Assembly (NCBI GenBank): GCA_018064885.1
Contig: JAGHUI010000023.1
Coordinates: 1 to 64,000, forward strand
DNA length: 64,000 nucleotides
From: Candidatus Minthosoma equi
GTDB lineage: Bacteria > Bacteroidota > Bacteroidia > Bacteroidales > Bacteroidaceae
Direction: 5' to 3'
Part shown: piece after piece, positions 43,032 to 52,753 of the stretch
How positions within the stretch are numbered: the stretch's first letter is position 1
Layout: the number at the start of each line of letters is the position of its first letter
The notes under the pieces: generated by a model
Database searches by the model: none
What the model was told of the DNA's origin: nothing
What the model saw: only the letters and a program-made list of their open reading frames with translations
Program-made: the position numbers and the translations under genes

Positions 43032-43805
43032 TTATGGGAGATCCACTGTCCAGTAACTGTGAGTTGGAGTGATTCGTCCGAACTTGCCCCACTTAGGATC
43101 CTTCTTGAAGTTCTGGAGACCAGCAGCTGGGACATTAAGACGTGTTACGTGTATTTCGCTGAACACATCTTCGCCAAGAGCGAAAGGAGTGTTGACACGA
43201 AGGTTCACCTCAGCAAGACTTGTATTGATGAATGCCTCATCGTCAATAAGTTCCATAGTTGTAGGCATATTCATCTTCTGAACGATCGTGCCGTTGAAAG
43301 CACGCTTACCAATCTTCTTCAAACCCTGAGGAAGGTTGATCTTCTCAAGTCCCCAGCATCCCTGGAAAGCACCTTCTGGGATTTCCTCAATGCCAGCAGG
43401 AAGAACGATTGATGTGATCTTCTTGCAAGAACTGAAAGCGTATGGAGCAATTGTTGTTGCTGATGCAGGAATAACAAACTCACCAGTCTTTCCTGGAGGA
43501 CAAAGAACGAGAGTCTTGCCATCCTTACTGTAGATAACGCCATCAACAGACTTATAGTTAGCATTTGCTGCGTCAACATTCAATGTCTTAAGACTGAAAC
43601 AGTGGTCAACAGCATGATAACCAATCTTATTTACAGAAGCTGGAATTGAGAGGGAAGTCATCTCAAAACTCTTATAATATGCAGAGTCAGCAATCATTGA
43701 TGTGCCATCAGGAACTGCAACACTGCCAGTATTCTCTTCATTATTCTGTGCCTGCATGCCAACGAATGATGAAACAGCAAGCATAATTGTCAATATATAT
43801 CTCAT
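43032..43805 (-). CDS. Secreted BspA-type leucine-rich-repeat protein
   Basis: The 257-residue product has a signal peptide (1-19, ending GMQAQ). About six LRR_5 repeats of the pattern IPASVNKIGYHAVDHCFSLK follow. Such proteins are surface-exposed and often adhesive in oral and gut Bacteroidetes (BspA), but this one is short and has no visible cell-wall or sorting domain. It is the last gene of the OmpA-like run, 34 bases after the preceding gene, so it is probably cotranscribed. Confidence 0.85.
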   Translation of the reverse strand: MRYILTIMLAVSSFVGMQAQNNEENTGSVAVPDGTSMIADSAYYKSFEMTSLSIPASVNKIGYHAVDHCFSLKTLNVDAANANYKSVDGVIYSKDGKTLVLCPPGKTGEFVIPASATTIAPYAFSSCKKITSIVLPAGIEEIPEGAFQGCWGLEKINLPQGLKKIGKRAFNGTIVQKMNMPTTMELIDDEAFINTSLAEVNLRVNTPFALGEDVFSEIHVTRLNVPAAGLQNFKKDPKWGKFGRITPTHSYWTVDLP

Positions 43806-43839
43806 AATCTTTCTTATTTATAAAAAAGGTTAGAACTAA

Positions 43840-45126
43840 TTACTGTGCAGATTCAAGAATCTGACTCTTGCCACCATCTCTGTCAAGGAAGAAGATAACG
43901 GCACGGTTCCACTCGTTAACTGACTCGTATGGCTGAACTGTATCACCCTTATAATCGATGCGGAGACGGTTCTTTGGAACATTGAACTCATCAACGAGCA
44001 TGTCATACACTGTCTTTGCACGCTTCTGAGAAAGACGGAGGTTGTATGCAGGATAAGCTGTTTCGATATCGGCATAACCAGTAACGATGAGGTTGATGTC
44101 TGGGTGAGTCTCAAGGAACTTAGCCACACTCTTCACGTTCTTCTTCTGAGCGTCTGTGATGTAGTAACGGTCAACGTAGAATGAGATTGTAGTCTGAAGA
44201 GCCTCAGTAAGATTCACGTTTTCAACGATATCAGGAATCATATTGTTTGCCTCATTAAGTTTTTCCGTTTCATCATCGACCATCTTATCGAGACGTTCAA
44301 CAAGAGCAGCATTGTAATGCTTCACATAGTGGAAACGACGGCGTCCATGACTATCCTTAAAGTGATACTGAATACCAGCAAGCACATCAAAATATGTATC
44401 ATATACACGGTCATACTCATGTCCGTTATACTTATCGTCGGTACCGTTGAATGTCACTTCAGCAGTGAGGTCGATAGCAGAACTGATCTTAAAGCGTCCC
44501 TGCAAACCAACATGAGCAGCAAAATAGTTACCAGGCTTTGTGTCAACCTCATATACCTGACCTGTACCATTTGTTGGACTAGCCATCAAACCACACTTTC
44601 CCTTGTCAAATCCAAATGATCGGTTGTAACCGAAACCAATAATACCGATAAGATTGAAGAAACGCTGTTCTTTATACTTATAGAATATATTGGTGAAATT
44701 CACCATACCATCCCAATAAATAGAAAGAATTTTGAAGTCATAGTTACCAAAAACATCTGGAGCATAATCACAAAGTTCCCAGTTAGCACGACCTACTTGA
44801 GGGTGAATACCACCAGTAAGACGGAAACCGAATGATGGGAACATCCACTTACCAATACCGATGTTGAAACTTGGCTTCTCATTCTTGAAGAAGTTACCAA
44901 AACGAGTATTCTCACTCATAGAGTGGCTGACGCCAACCTGTCCGAGCACGAACCAGTTATCACCAGCTTTATAATCATCAAGGTAAGCGTAATCGTCGTA
45001 GTAGAGACTGTCGTCATCAAGCTCAACGCGTGAATATGTAGAATCGACAATCTTGTAATCATCCTGAGCAAAGGCAGCAACGCTCACAAGAGCTGCAACA
45101 ACTGCTATATAAAACTTCTTTACCAT
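43840..45126 (-). CDS. OmpA-family outer-membrane protein, paralogue A
   Basis: The 428-residue product has a signal peptide (1-20), an N-terminal barrel of about 230 residues, a helical linker and a C-terminal OmpA domain (about 300-415). The OmpA domain has the peptidoglycan-binding pattern NLIVTGYADIETAYPAYNLRLSQKRAKTV, in which the second usual residue region is well conserved. It anchors the outer membrane to peptidoglycan. It shares layout with the two upstream genes, which are clearly related paralogues. Confidence 0.88.
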   Translation of the reverse strand: MVKKFYIAVVAALVSVAAFAQDDYKIVDSTYSRVELDDDSLYYDDYAYLDDYKAGDNWFVLGQVGVSHSMSENTRFGNFFKNEKPSFNIGIGKWMFPSFGFRLTGGIHPQVGRANWELCDYAPDVFGNYDFKILSIYWDGMVNFTNIFYKYKEQRFFNLIGIIGFGYNRSFGFDKGKCGLMASPTNGTGQVYEVDTKPGNYFAAHVGLQGRFKISSAIDLTAEVTFNGTDDKYNGHEYDRVYDTYFDVLAGIQYHFKDSHGRRRFHYVKHYNAALVERLDKMVDDETEKLNEANNMIPDIVENVNLTEALQTTISFYVDRYYITDAQKKNVKSVAKFLETHPDINLIVTGYADIETAYPAYNLRLSQKRAKTVYDMLVDEFNVPKNRLRIDYKGDTVQPYESVNEWNRAVIFFLDRDGGKSQILESAQ

Positions 45127-45165
45127 AATCTAAAAATTTTTCTTGTTGTTTCTATGCAGTTTCCT

Positions 45166-46389
45166 TTAATCATTTACAATAAACACAATATAGCTGCCGC
45201 TTGGCAAAATCTTCTTTTCATCTGCAATAATCTTAATTCTGGCAGCAGGAATCTCATAACGTTCCAAAAGGATGTCCTTGATAGCTTCAGCACGAGTGCG
45301 GAAGAGCTTGTCATCAGCTGCTGTTGAATTAGTGATATAGATGATGCTTCTTGGTGCCTTCACCCATGCGTTAGCAGTTGTAAAGATATTTGTCTGCTGC
45401 AGACGGTCAACAGTTGCGCTTTCCTCATCAAATGCGATTAATGTGTACATCACATGAGCATCAATATTAACAGTATCAGGAGTTTCCTCCGCAACTTCCT
45501 CACGACGCTGTCTTGCCTTGTCACGAAGATCGTTGATTGCATCCAAACGCTTCTTATATATTTCCATATCATGGCGTGGATAATAGAAACCAGCATTCAC
45601 GCCACCCTTATTTTTGAAGTGATAAGTTGCACCAATAAGCAAATCGAAGTGACCATCCCATGTGTTCTTAGTACGAGTGTTACTATCGTATGAGTTATCA
45701 AGGAAGTTCACAAGACCTTCAACATTGACATCCCACTTTGGAGAAAGGATGAAATTCGCCTGAAGACCAGCAGTAAGCTGGATGAGTGAACGACGCTTGT
45801 TGGCGTATGTATCACCATTTCCGCCCTTGCCTCCTGGATCGAGAACTGCAAATCCTCTTTTCTCTGTATTATAGTTCTGAGACACAGAACCGCCAATACC
45901 AATAATTCCCTTCAATGCAAAGATTCTGTTTTCACGGAATCCCATAATCATATTTGTGAAGTTAGGCAGATATTGAAGGCTGAGACCGTATGAAGTCCAG
46001 TTGTAACGGTTGCGGTAATTATCCTCTAAGATGTTATTATCTTTGAAAGTGTCATCAGCTCCCTTCACACCCGTGTTACGACCTGCGAAAATCTGCAAAC
46101 GGAAACCGCTGACAGGAGTAATTTCCTTACCAACAGTAAATGAAGTTGCCGGACCGAACAACTGAAAGAAGCCTGAGTGCGAATCGTTACTACCATAGTT
46201 ACCGTATGTACCACCGGCAAGACCTATGTACCAGTTATCCACAAAGTGGGTAGGAGCAATATATTTCTTTTCCACCAATGGGACCTTCATACCATCAATA
46301 ATCATGAAGGTAGAATCCTTGTCCACCTGCGCCATTGCCACAACACTCATCAGCAATGACATTGCAGTCATACACAATTTTCTTATCAT
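45166..46389 (-). CDS. OmpA-like outer-membrane protein, paralogue B (divergent C-terminus)
   Basis: The 407-residue product has a signal peptide (1-20) and a barrel region aligned with its neighbours (FVDNWYIGLAGGTYGNYG, ATYHFKNKGGVNAGFYYPRHD). The C-terminal domain keeps the OmpA secondary-structure pattern (ARVKAPRS-like strand, then FRTRAEAIKDILLERYEIPAARI). It lacks the usual TDxxG and NxxLSxxRA residues that bind peptidoglycan, so that function may be lost. A -7 element TAACTTTG lies at 46464-46457. Confidence 0.78.
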   Translation of the reverse strand: MIRKLCMTAMSLLMSVVAMAQVDKDSTFMIIDGMKVPLVEKKYIAPTHFVDNWYIGLAGGTYGNYGSNDSHSGFFQLFGPATSFTVGKEITPVSGFRLQIFAGRNTGVKGADDTFKDNNILEDNYRNRYNWTSYGLSLQYLPNFTNMIMGFRENRIFALKGIIGIGGSVSQNYNTEKRGFAVLDPGGKGGNGDTYANKRRSLIQLTAGLQANFILSPKWDVNVEGLVNFLDNSYDSNTRTKNTWDGHFDLLIGATYHFKNKGGVNAGFYYPRHDMEIYKKRLDAINDLRDKARQRREEVAEETPDTVNIDAHVMYTLIAFDEESATVDRLQQTNIFTTANAWVKAPRSIIYITNSTAADDKLFRTRAEAIKDILLERYEIPAARIKIIADEKKILPSGSYIVFIVND

Positions 46390-46456
46390 ATCAAAAATTA
46401 CTGTTAATTACCTTAAACCAAAACATCTATATATTACCTATTCTTAAAAAACGCTG

Positions 46457-46464
46457 CAAAGTTA
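46457..46464 (-). promoter_or_regulatory. Probable -7 element of OmpA-like paralogue B
   Basis: Minus-strand TAACTTTG, 68 bases upstream of the start. The -33 region is weak. Confidence 0.4.
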
Positions 46465-46578
46465 CTCCATATAAAGTAAAAAAAACGAAGGAAATGCCAT
46501 TTTTCTTTCGTTTTTATGCTTATATTTACAAAAAAAGCTTAATTTGTAACTTGAATACGCATTTTTATTAAAAAACCA

Positions 46579-47859
46579 TCACTCAGCACGCACCATTTGG
46601 AAAACGACTCCATCAATCCACTCGCCATTCATTGGGAATGGGGCATCGGCATCCTCGCTATACCAAATCTGGATTCTTGAATCATCAACATTATAATAAC
46701 GCTTCAGGTTCTTAACCACAGCCTTTGCACGACGCTCCGCAAGATGCATCTCAGCAGACTCGCTCATCATGGAAGCACCGCAATACCCCCTAACAACAAT
46801 GTTAACATTTGGATTCTTCTTCATGAAATCCGAAACGATTCGCAAGTTCTCCATTTGGTTATCATTCACAAATGCGCGGTCAATATAGAACGATACGTGA
46901 GTTTTCATCAACTGTCCAAAATCAACCACCTCAGAAGCCTCACGATCCTTAAACTCCTGAAGTTTCTCATTGTCAAGGTAATTACCAATCTTAATATCTT
47001 CAGCGCGAAGGTTTCCTGCTTCTGAACGGCGCACCTTGTAATATCGGTAGTCGCCATAATGATCCATTAGATGTATTCTTACGCCAATTGAAGCCTCAAC
47101 GTACGGATCAAAAGCAAAACTCTTGTTCTTCGCATCTTTCACACCATTGAATCCATCACCGACCATATTGTAGGCACCCTGCAGCATAATATCTGCAGCT
47201 TCACCTATTTTGAACAAAGCCTGCAAACCGCCTCGAGCATTCAGGTTTATCTGATCAGTACCTTCTACAGGATAGCCATAGCGTTCCCAGTATTTTGTTT
47301 TCTTGTCAAATCCCCAAGAATAGTTCACACCCACTCCGAGGAACATATTTATATTCAGAATTCTTCTCTCATTATATTTGCAGAAAAGATTAGTGAGACT
47401 CAGCTGTTCATCAATAAAAGCAGTTCCCATATTAAAACAGTAACCACCTTCGCCTAACTGAGCAGGATACTCTGCGATTCTCTCATCACTTGCCCATCCA
47501 GCATGACGCTTATATCCCAAATCAAATCTGGTGCTCCACACTTTAGAGAACTGTCTGCCAATAGCAAATCCAGCAGAAGGCTGGCAAGACTTAATGAAAT
47601 GGTTGTTCGCATTCTCCGTCAGACTGACAGACGTTCCAAATGTCAAATCCACAAACCAGTTGTCTGCAACAGTGTATGGACGCCATACATCTATTACTTC
47701 TGGAGCTTTCTGCTTTGGCATCTCCCATTTCACAGGCTTCGGACGTTTAGGAGCCTTCCATTTGCCCTTTGACTGTTGTTGCGCATAACAAGAAACAGCA
47801 ACTCCAAAAAACAATAAGGCAACAATATAATTAAACAAAGAATATAACACTTTTTTCAT
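46579..47859 (-). CDS. OmpA-family outer-membrane protein, paralogue C
   Basis: A 426-residue product. The signal peptide spans about 1-27, with the start at 47859 chosen to place MKKVLYS first. A proline- and lysine-rich segment (KGKWKAPKRPKPVKWEMPKQ) precedes the barrel. The C-terminal OmpA domain reads NIVVRGYCGASMMSESAEMHLAERRAKAV, with the LAERRA block that contacts peptidoglycan. It is the first of three tandem paralogues and has the clear promoter of the run. Confidence 0.87.
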   Translation of the reverse strand: MKKVLYSLFNYIVALLFFGVAVSCYAQQQSKGKWKAPKRPKPVKWEMPKQKAPEVIDVWRPYTVADNWFVDLTFGTSVSLTENANNHFIKSCQPSAGFAIGRQFSKVWSTRFDLGYKRHAGWASDERIAEYPAQLGEGGYCFNMGTAFIDEQLSLTNLFCKYNERRILNINMFLGVGVNYSWGFDKKTKYWERYGYPVEGTDQINLNARGGLQALFKIGEAADIMLQGAYNMVGDGFNGVKDAKNKSFAFDPYVEASIGVRIHLMDHYGDYRYYKVRRSEAGNLRAEDIKIGNYLDNEKLQEFKDREASEVVDFGQLMKTHVSFYIDRAFVNDNQMENLRIVSDFMKKNPNVNIVVRGYCGASMMSESAEMHLAERRAKAVVKNLKRYYNVDDSRIQIWYSEDADAPFPMNGEWIDGVVFQMVRAE

Positions 47860-47911
47860 CCTAATATATATTTGATATTGCAAGCGACTATTTAATGAAA
47901 AAATAGTGTTG

Positions 47912-47942
47912 CAAAATTAACGATTTTTCTTTTCTCATCAAA
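47912..47942 (-). promoter_or_regulatory. Promoter of the OmpA-like run
   Basis: Minus-strand TTTG (47942-47939), 19 bases, TAATTTTG (47919-47912). Good consensus. Confidence 0.7.
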
Positions 47943-48228
47943 ACTTTTCTCAATATATTTTGATACTCAGTTAAATTAAAAGTTTCTTTGCTCTTTAAGT
48001 TTTGTCGTTCTTTACTTGATTTTACCAGAGGAACTTGCTCACAAGTAAAATCCTTCGCTCACACTGTCAGGGGCGATAGACCTCATCCTCTTCAAAGGGT
48101 TATTCTGTTTTTGTGAAGCTCTGGTCTTGATATTATAAATAAAATATGAAGAAAAATGAGGAATAAATAACAATTCTATACTAAAAAATGACGTAAAAAG
48201 CTTTATTTCCTCATACCTTCTCATATAA
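47943..48228. other. Gene-free stretch before the AAA ATPase gene
   Basis: AT-rich, with no gene I can support. The remaining bases to 48301 hold the ATPase promoter and tandem palindromes. Confidence 0.5.
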
Positions 48229-48229
48229 T

Positions 48230-48284
48230 TTCACAAGTTTGTGAATCACAAGTTTGTGAAATTCGCAAATTGATAGTATATTTG
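48230..48284 (+). promoter_or_regulatory. Promoter with two tandem palindromic sites upstream of the ATPase gene
   Basis: CACAAGTTTGTG occurs twice (48232-48243 and 48247-48258), 15 bases apart and each nearly palindromic (TTCACAA, TTGTGAA). The second copy supplies the -33 TTTG (48253-48256), which is 20 bases from TATATTTG (48277-48284). A repressor binding here would block the promoter directly (inference). Confidence 0.65.
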
Positions 48285-48301
48285 CACAAAAAATAACAGC
48301 A

Positions 48302-49441
48302 ATGGCAATAGTAAATAAAAGCTTCGTCTTTGGAGTTGCGGTATCTGATTACAACTTCACTGGACGCAAGGAAGAAATTCGACAACTCGAAACAAATTTC
48401 AAATATGGTATAAACACCATTTTGATTTCTCCACGCAGATGGGGCAAAACGTCACTCGTGAAATATGTATGTAACCACCTTAATGATGACAACGTAATCA
48501 CGGTTGTTCTGGACATCTTTGGTTGCAAAACTGAATACGAATTTTACAACGCCCTTGCTTCTGCAGTATTACAGCAAACTGCAACAAAACCCCAATATTG
48601 GTTTGAAGAAGCAAAAGATTTCTTGTCACGCCTCGTTCCAAGCATTTCCATCTCTCCTGAACCAAATTCCAGTTTCAGCATATCGTTAGGTATCACACCT
48701 AAAACACATTCGCCTGAAGAGATTCTCAACTTAGTTGAAACTATAGCCCAAAAGCGTCAGCGCAGAATTGTTGTTTGTATCGACGAATTCCAGCAGATTG
48801 GAGAATTTCAAGACTCAAGAAGCATACAAGCACGCCTAAGAAGCGTTTGGCAACACCAAGAACTCACTTCTTACTGTTTATTTGGCAGCAAAAGACATCT
48901 CATGAGCAGCATCTTTTTAGACAAGAGTATGCCTTTCTACCAATTTGGCATGCTGATGTGGTTAAACAAAATCCCGACTGCCGACTGGTCATCATACATC
49001 ATTGAACATTTCAACAATGGCAATCGAAGCATCCCCCTTGACATTGCCGACTCTATTTCCACATCTGTCGAAGGATATTCTTCTTATGTTCAGCAATTGG
49101 CATGGATTCTTTACACCCATACAAGAGAAGGCGAGAGTGCAACAAAAGAACTTCTTGACTTATCTCTCGAAGAACTTATCCAAACAAACGAGATTCTCTT
49201 CATGCAACAGATAGAACCTCTATCTGCTTACCAGATGAACCTATTGAAAGCTATTTCAGCAGGGCATCACAATGGGTTCTCAGAAAAAAAACTCAGAAGC
49301 GAATACGATCTTGGCAGTCCGGCAAACATCGTAAGAATACGCAAAGCGCTCATTGAACGTGACCTCATCTACCAAGAGCAGTCATGTCTAATGATAACTG
49401 ATCCTGTATTCAAGCTGTGGTTCAGGAAAAAATGGAGATGA
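48302..49441 (+). CDS. AAA ATPase of the archaeal-type ATP-binding family
   Basis: The 379-residue product has an N-terminal P-loop ATPase domain with Walker A SPRRWGKTSL (about 45-54) and Walker B RIVVCIDEFQQI (about 155-166). A C-terminal winged-helix-like region follows (SEYDLGSPANIVRIRKALIERDLI). Such solitary ATPases are frequent in Bacteroidetes and archaea, with no established function. Some are mobile or phage-linked, and the family is related to STAND-type NTPases. Regulation by the tandem palindromes upstream is likely. Confidence 0.85.
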   Translation: MAIVNKSFVFGVAVSDYNFTGRKEEIRQLETNFKYGINTILISPRRWGKTSLVKYVCNHLNDDNVITVVLDIFGCKTEYEFYNALASAVLQQTATKPQYWFEEAKDFLSRLVPSISISPEPNSSFSISLGITPKTHSPEEILNLVETIAQKRQRRIVVCIDEFQQIGEFQDSRSIQARLRSVWQHQELTSYCLFGSKRHLMSSIFLDKSMPFYQFGMLMWLNKIPTADWSSYIIEHFNNGNRSIPLDIADSISTSVEGYSSYVQQLAWILYTHTREGESATKELLDLSLEELIQTNEILFMQQIEPLSAYQMNLLKAISAGHHNGFSEKKLRSEYDLGSPANIVRIRKALIERDLIYQEQSCLMITDPVFKLWFRKKWR

Positions 49442-49705
49442 TTATAAAGCAGCATTTAATACCTTAAAGCATCCATCTGAGGACATCTAATCGCTGCGCT
49501 CACATTTTATTTATTCTCACCTACTGTGAGACGCCATTCGGACGGCAGTTCCAAAGGAACAAAAATCTGTGTCATCTGCGCTATCAGCATGGGCATAAGA
49601 GATTCATATATTCAGAACATCTCTATAAAAATCCTTCAAGCACTGACGCACGAACGACTGTTCAAACCTGCTTGCCACCACATGATACTTATATATAAAA
49701 TCACG

Positions 49706-50434
49706 TCAAACACTCTCTCCTGCAAATGCAACCTTTTTCCCTAGAATGGTCGCAAAAATCATTTCTATATCTTTGAGGAAACTATAATGCCTATAATAAT
49801 AACAATTCAATTTAACTTTATCGGGATAGATAATATTATCATTATACCATACAGCAATTTCTTGGTCTGTTTTTTTTCTAAGATTTTCAAAATCCACACT
49901 TGTCAATACTGATACAATTTGCGGATATTCCTTATTTAACTCCATATAGTCTTGTGTCCTAAATGATTTCACAAATTCAGAAATCATTTCATCCTCCAGC
50001 CTATACTTCAACGTTGCTGGCCCTGTAATACCTGGTCTCAATCTTAAAACATCTCTATCGTCACCAACCAACATATCTGCATACCCAGGCACATCTGGTC
50101 GAGGTCCTACAAATGACATGTTACCTATCAACACATCCCATAACTCTGGCAACTCATCAATCTTGTAGTGACGTAATTTTGCCCCAAATGGAGTAATACG
50201 ACTATCCCCAGCAACACTTACGGAAGACCCATTATGATTCACTGTCATACTTCTAAACTTATGACAAGTAAACAGTTTTCCATCCTTTCCAACGCGCTTC
50301 TGACAAAACAAAACCGGACCGCCAGGCATCTTTACCTTTATTAGAATAGAAACAACTAGCAATAATGGCCACAAAAACAACAAACCAAGAAAACTGGCAA
50401 AAACGTCAAAAAACCTTTTCATCATCTTATTCAT
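49706..50434 (-). CDS. Initiating sugar-phosphate transferase (WcaJ/PglC-type)
   Basis: The 242-residue product transfers a sugar phosphate to undecaprenyl phosphate to start a glycan repeat unit. It has one N-terminal membrane helix (about 11-33) and the bacterial sugar transferase domain with FTCHKFRSMT, DELPELWDVLIGNMSFVGPRPDVPGYA and LRPGITGPATL. It lacks the extra helices of WcaJ and so resembles PglC-like minimal enzymes plus a C-terminal extension. It is the last gene of the polysaccharide operon, 10 bases after the ATP-grasp gene. Confidence 0.93.
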   Translation of the reverse strand: MNKMMKRFFDVFASFLGLLFLWPLLLVVSILIKVKMPGGPVLFCQKRVGKDGKLFTCHKFRSMTVNHNGSSVSVAGDSRITPFGAKLRHYKIDELPELWDVLIGNMSFVGPRPDVPGYADMLVGDDRDVLRLRPGITGPATLKYRLEDEMISEFVKSFRTQDYMELNKEYPQIVSVLTSVDFENLRKKTDQEIAVWYNDNIIYPDKVKLNCYYYRHYSFLKDIEMIFATILGKKVAFAGESV

Positions 50435-50444
50435 TCACTATTTA

Positions 50445-51572
50445 TCACGGATTCAACTTTCCATTCTTCACCAATTTACTGAGATAATACCCCATCTCAC
50501 CGAGAATGGCACACTTATCATCCCATCGGAAATCGTCAAAGGCATCAAATCCACGGAAATGAGCCACTTGACACAATTCTCTACTGTCAAACTTGATATT
50601 CACGATTCGGCCAACCAAGGTAATCACATCACCTAATATCCACTTTGTTCTCGTTCCTATACGAGCATCACAAGTTTCGTCATACTTACCCTCTGTAGCT
50701 AACTTATAAACAACCCATGGAATATCAAACCCTGCAGCGATAGGGGTTGCTATACCACCCGTAAAACGAGCATTTATTTCTACAAATGCAACCTTATCAG
50801 TAGCTACGTCATAACGGAAATCCAAGCCACATACACCATGGAAATCAACTGCATCTAAAAGTATTTTGGCATACTTCTCTAACTCTGGTGCATAGACTAT
50901 TTCACGTTGGGTAGTTGTACCACCACCATCTGTTTTAGTTACCAAAGCATGATAAACCGATGTTTTCCAGAAACCATCCCAACGCACACAATCTACGCTG
51001 TAATCCGAACCACCAACCCATTCTTCAAGAAGCGTATCTTCATCATCATGCGATTCTCGCAATGCAAGTAATTCTTCTTTTGTCTTGGGGAAATATACTC
51101 CTTTGGCAGAATTACCTATAACTGTTTTGAATACCGCAGGGTAACTTTTCACTTCATCCACAGAAGCATAAACCTTTGGAATAGGAACTCCCACCTTACC
51201 AGCTATTTTTGTTGCCCAAGCTTTGTTTGCAAGGTTAAGCAGCTTTTCTTCTTCTTCGTACGGTATAATCAACTCCTTTGGGAATGCATTTCTATGACGC
51301 ATTATCACAACACTCTCATCATGAGTTGGCAAAAGTACTTTAGGTTTCAATGTCAACACTTTCTCAACCAAACAAGAGATGAATTCATCCTCTTGGGCGA
51401 ATGGGTCCGGATAGACAAAACTACCTGCACAGAATTTTGACATACTGCAGATATTCCTTTTTGAAGTATCTGCTGCCCAGACATTTAAACCATGCCCTGA
51501 TAAACTTCTAAGAATATTGTAGCCTACTCTATTCCAACAATAAGTTACAAGAACATCACACTTATTCATCAT
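50445..51572 (-). CDS. ATP-grasp domain protein of the polysaccharide operon
   Basis: A 375-residue ATP-grasp enzyme resembling carbamoyl-phosphate-synthase large-chain ATP-binding domains. AVFKTVIGNSAKGVYFPKT is the ATP-binding part, VCGLDFRYD and FVEINARFTGG are the metal-binding block. Enzymes of this type ligate a carboxylate to an amine or thiol, and in such operons they may add an amino acid or other acyl to a sugar (inference). Its ATG overlaps the stop of the preceding GT4 gene by 4 bases. Confidence 0.85.
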   Translation of the reverse strand: MMNKCDVLVTYCWNRVGYNILRSLSGHGLNVWAADTSKRNICSMSKFCAGSFVYPDPFAQEDEFISCLVEKVLTLKPKVLLPTHDESVVIMRHRNAFPKELIIPYEEEEKLLNLANKAWATKIAGKVGVPIPKVYASVDEVKSYPAVFKTVIGNSAKGVYFPKTKEELLALRESHDDEDTLLEEWVGGSDYSVDCVRWDGFWKTSVYHALVTKTDGGGTTTQREIVYAPELEKYAKILLDAVDFHGVCGLDFRYDVATDKVAFVEINARFTGGIATPIAAGFDIPWVVYKLATEGKYDETCDARIGTRTKWILGDVITLVGRIVNIKFDSRELCQVAHFRGFDAFDDFRWDDKCAILGEMGYYLSKLVKNGKLNP

Positions 51573-52741
51573 CCAACAATTATCGCTTTATAATAATCCA
51601 TTAAACATTTTTGCACAAAACCTTTCTCAAACCTATCCATTATCATCGTCCTTGCATTAGTTGTTAAATCATAACACATATCATTATCTGTCATTATCAA
51701 CGCCATTGCTTCATACAGACAATTTGAATCCTTAGATGGAATTATAATACCATTCTTACAAATTGCCACATCACCTACTTTTTCAACATTATCGCAGATA
51801 ATCTCTCTTGATCCATTTATATCCGTAACAACAGATGGCAATCCCATTGCCCCTGCTTCCAAAACAGTATTAGGGAATCCTTCTCTGTAAGATGGCATGA
51901 CAAAGCAATCGGCATTAGCATATTCCAGCAAAAGGTCATCACCATATTTAGGGCCAACAACTATTATTCCTTCACATGAATCAATAATCTTTTGCGTTTC
52001 CTGACTTACAGGATCAAGTTCTTTTTCGAACCTTCCCACTAAACGCAACCTCGCGTTCTTATATGTATCATGCAATTCCGAAAACGCTTCAACCAATTCA
52101 TTGATTCCTTTATCTCCTACTATACGACCAACAAACAAAAACACAAAAGTTCCATCATCATTCGATTTCTTTTCAAATCTGCAAGGATCGAATCTCTCCA
52201 TATCTACACCCTTCACATTGCCATATCCAAGAACCTTCATCGGTTTCTTACACACTCCATAATTCTTTAGGTCATTCAATACACCTTGACCTTCTGGAAT
52301 TACATGAGTAGCACATGCACAGAGGATTTTATCTGTTGCCATAAGAACTTTGCGCTTCATTCCAACAGCAGTAGGCCATACCAAACCTGTAAATGTATGT
52401 ATTCTAATTGGCACTCTTGTCAACCAACCAGCAATCATACAAACCAACCCTGCCTTTGGTGTCATAGAATGAACGATGTAAGGCTTTTCTTTCCATAATA
52501 CACGAATCATCCTAACTAAAGACACAAAATCCTTAAACAAGGATATCTGTCTCTCCATTGGTACAGCAACACAATGGAAACCATCCTCATCCCTCAGTTT
52601 ATCCAATTCTGGACCAGGACTTGTCACTGCCACCATCTCATACCCATCCTCTCTCATCCTTTTCATGATTTCATCAAAGAAATCAATTGACAGAGATACA
52701 GTACAAGCCCTTATAATCTTTTTCTTATTACGCATATTCAT
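51569..52741 (-). CDS. Family 4 glycosyltransferase
   Basis: A 390-residue GT-B enzyme: N-terminal domain with acceptor-binding region HSMTPKAGLVCMIAGWLTRVP (family of CapM-like transferases), C-terminal donor-binding domain with VGRIVGDKGINELVEAF and PSYREGFPNTVLEAGAMGLP, where the glutamates are the GT4 EX7E motif. Likely retaining transfer of a hexose or amino sugar to the lipid-linked intermediate at the cytoplasmic membrane. The donor is unknown. Confidence 0.92.
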   Translation of the reverse strand: MNMRNKKKIIRACTVSLSIDFFDEIMKRMREDGYEMVAVTSPGPELDKLRDEDGFHCVAVPMERQISLFKDFVSLVRMIRVLWKEKPYIVHSMTPKAGLVCMIAGWLTRVPIRIHTFTGLVWPTAVGMKRKVLMATDKILCACATHVIPEGQGVLNDLKNYGVCKKPMKVLGYGNVKGVDMERFDPCRFEKKSNDDGTFVFLFVGRIVGDKGINELVEAFSELHDTYKNARLRLVGRFEKELDPVSQETQKIIDSCEGIIVVGPKYGDDLLLEYANADCFVMPSYREGFPNTVLEAGAMGLPSVVTDINGSREIICDNVEKVGDVAICKNGIIIPSKDSNCLYEAMALIMTDNDMCYDLTTNARTMIMDRFEKGFVQKCLMDYYKAIIVG

Positions 52742-52753
52742 TAAATTTCAAGT

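Noticed and set aside
49442..49705. Gap between the ATPase gene and the sugar transferase gene
   Set aside because: I looked for small genes, RNAs and hairpins and found nothing that could be supported. It is simply gene-free.
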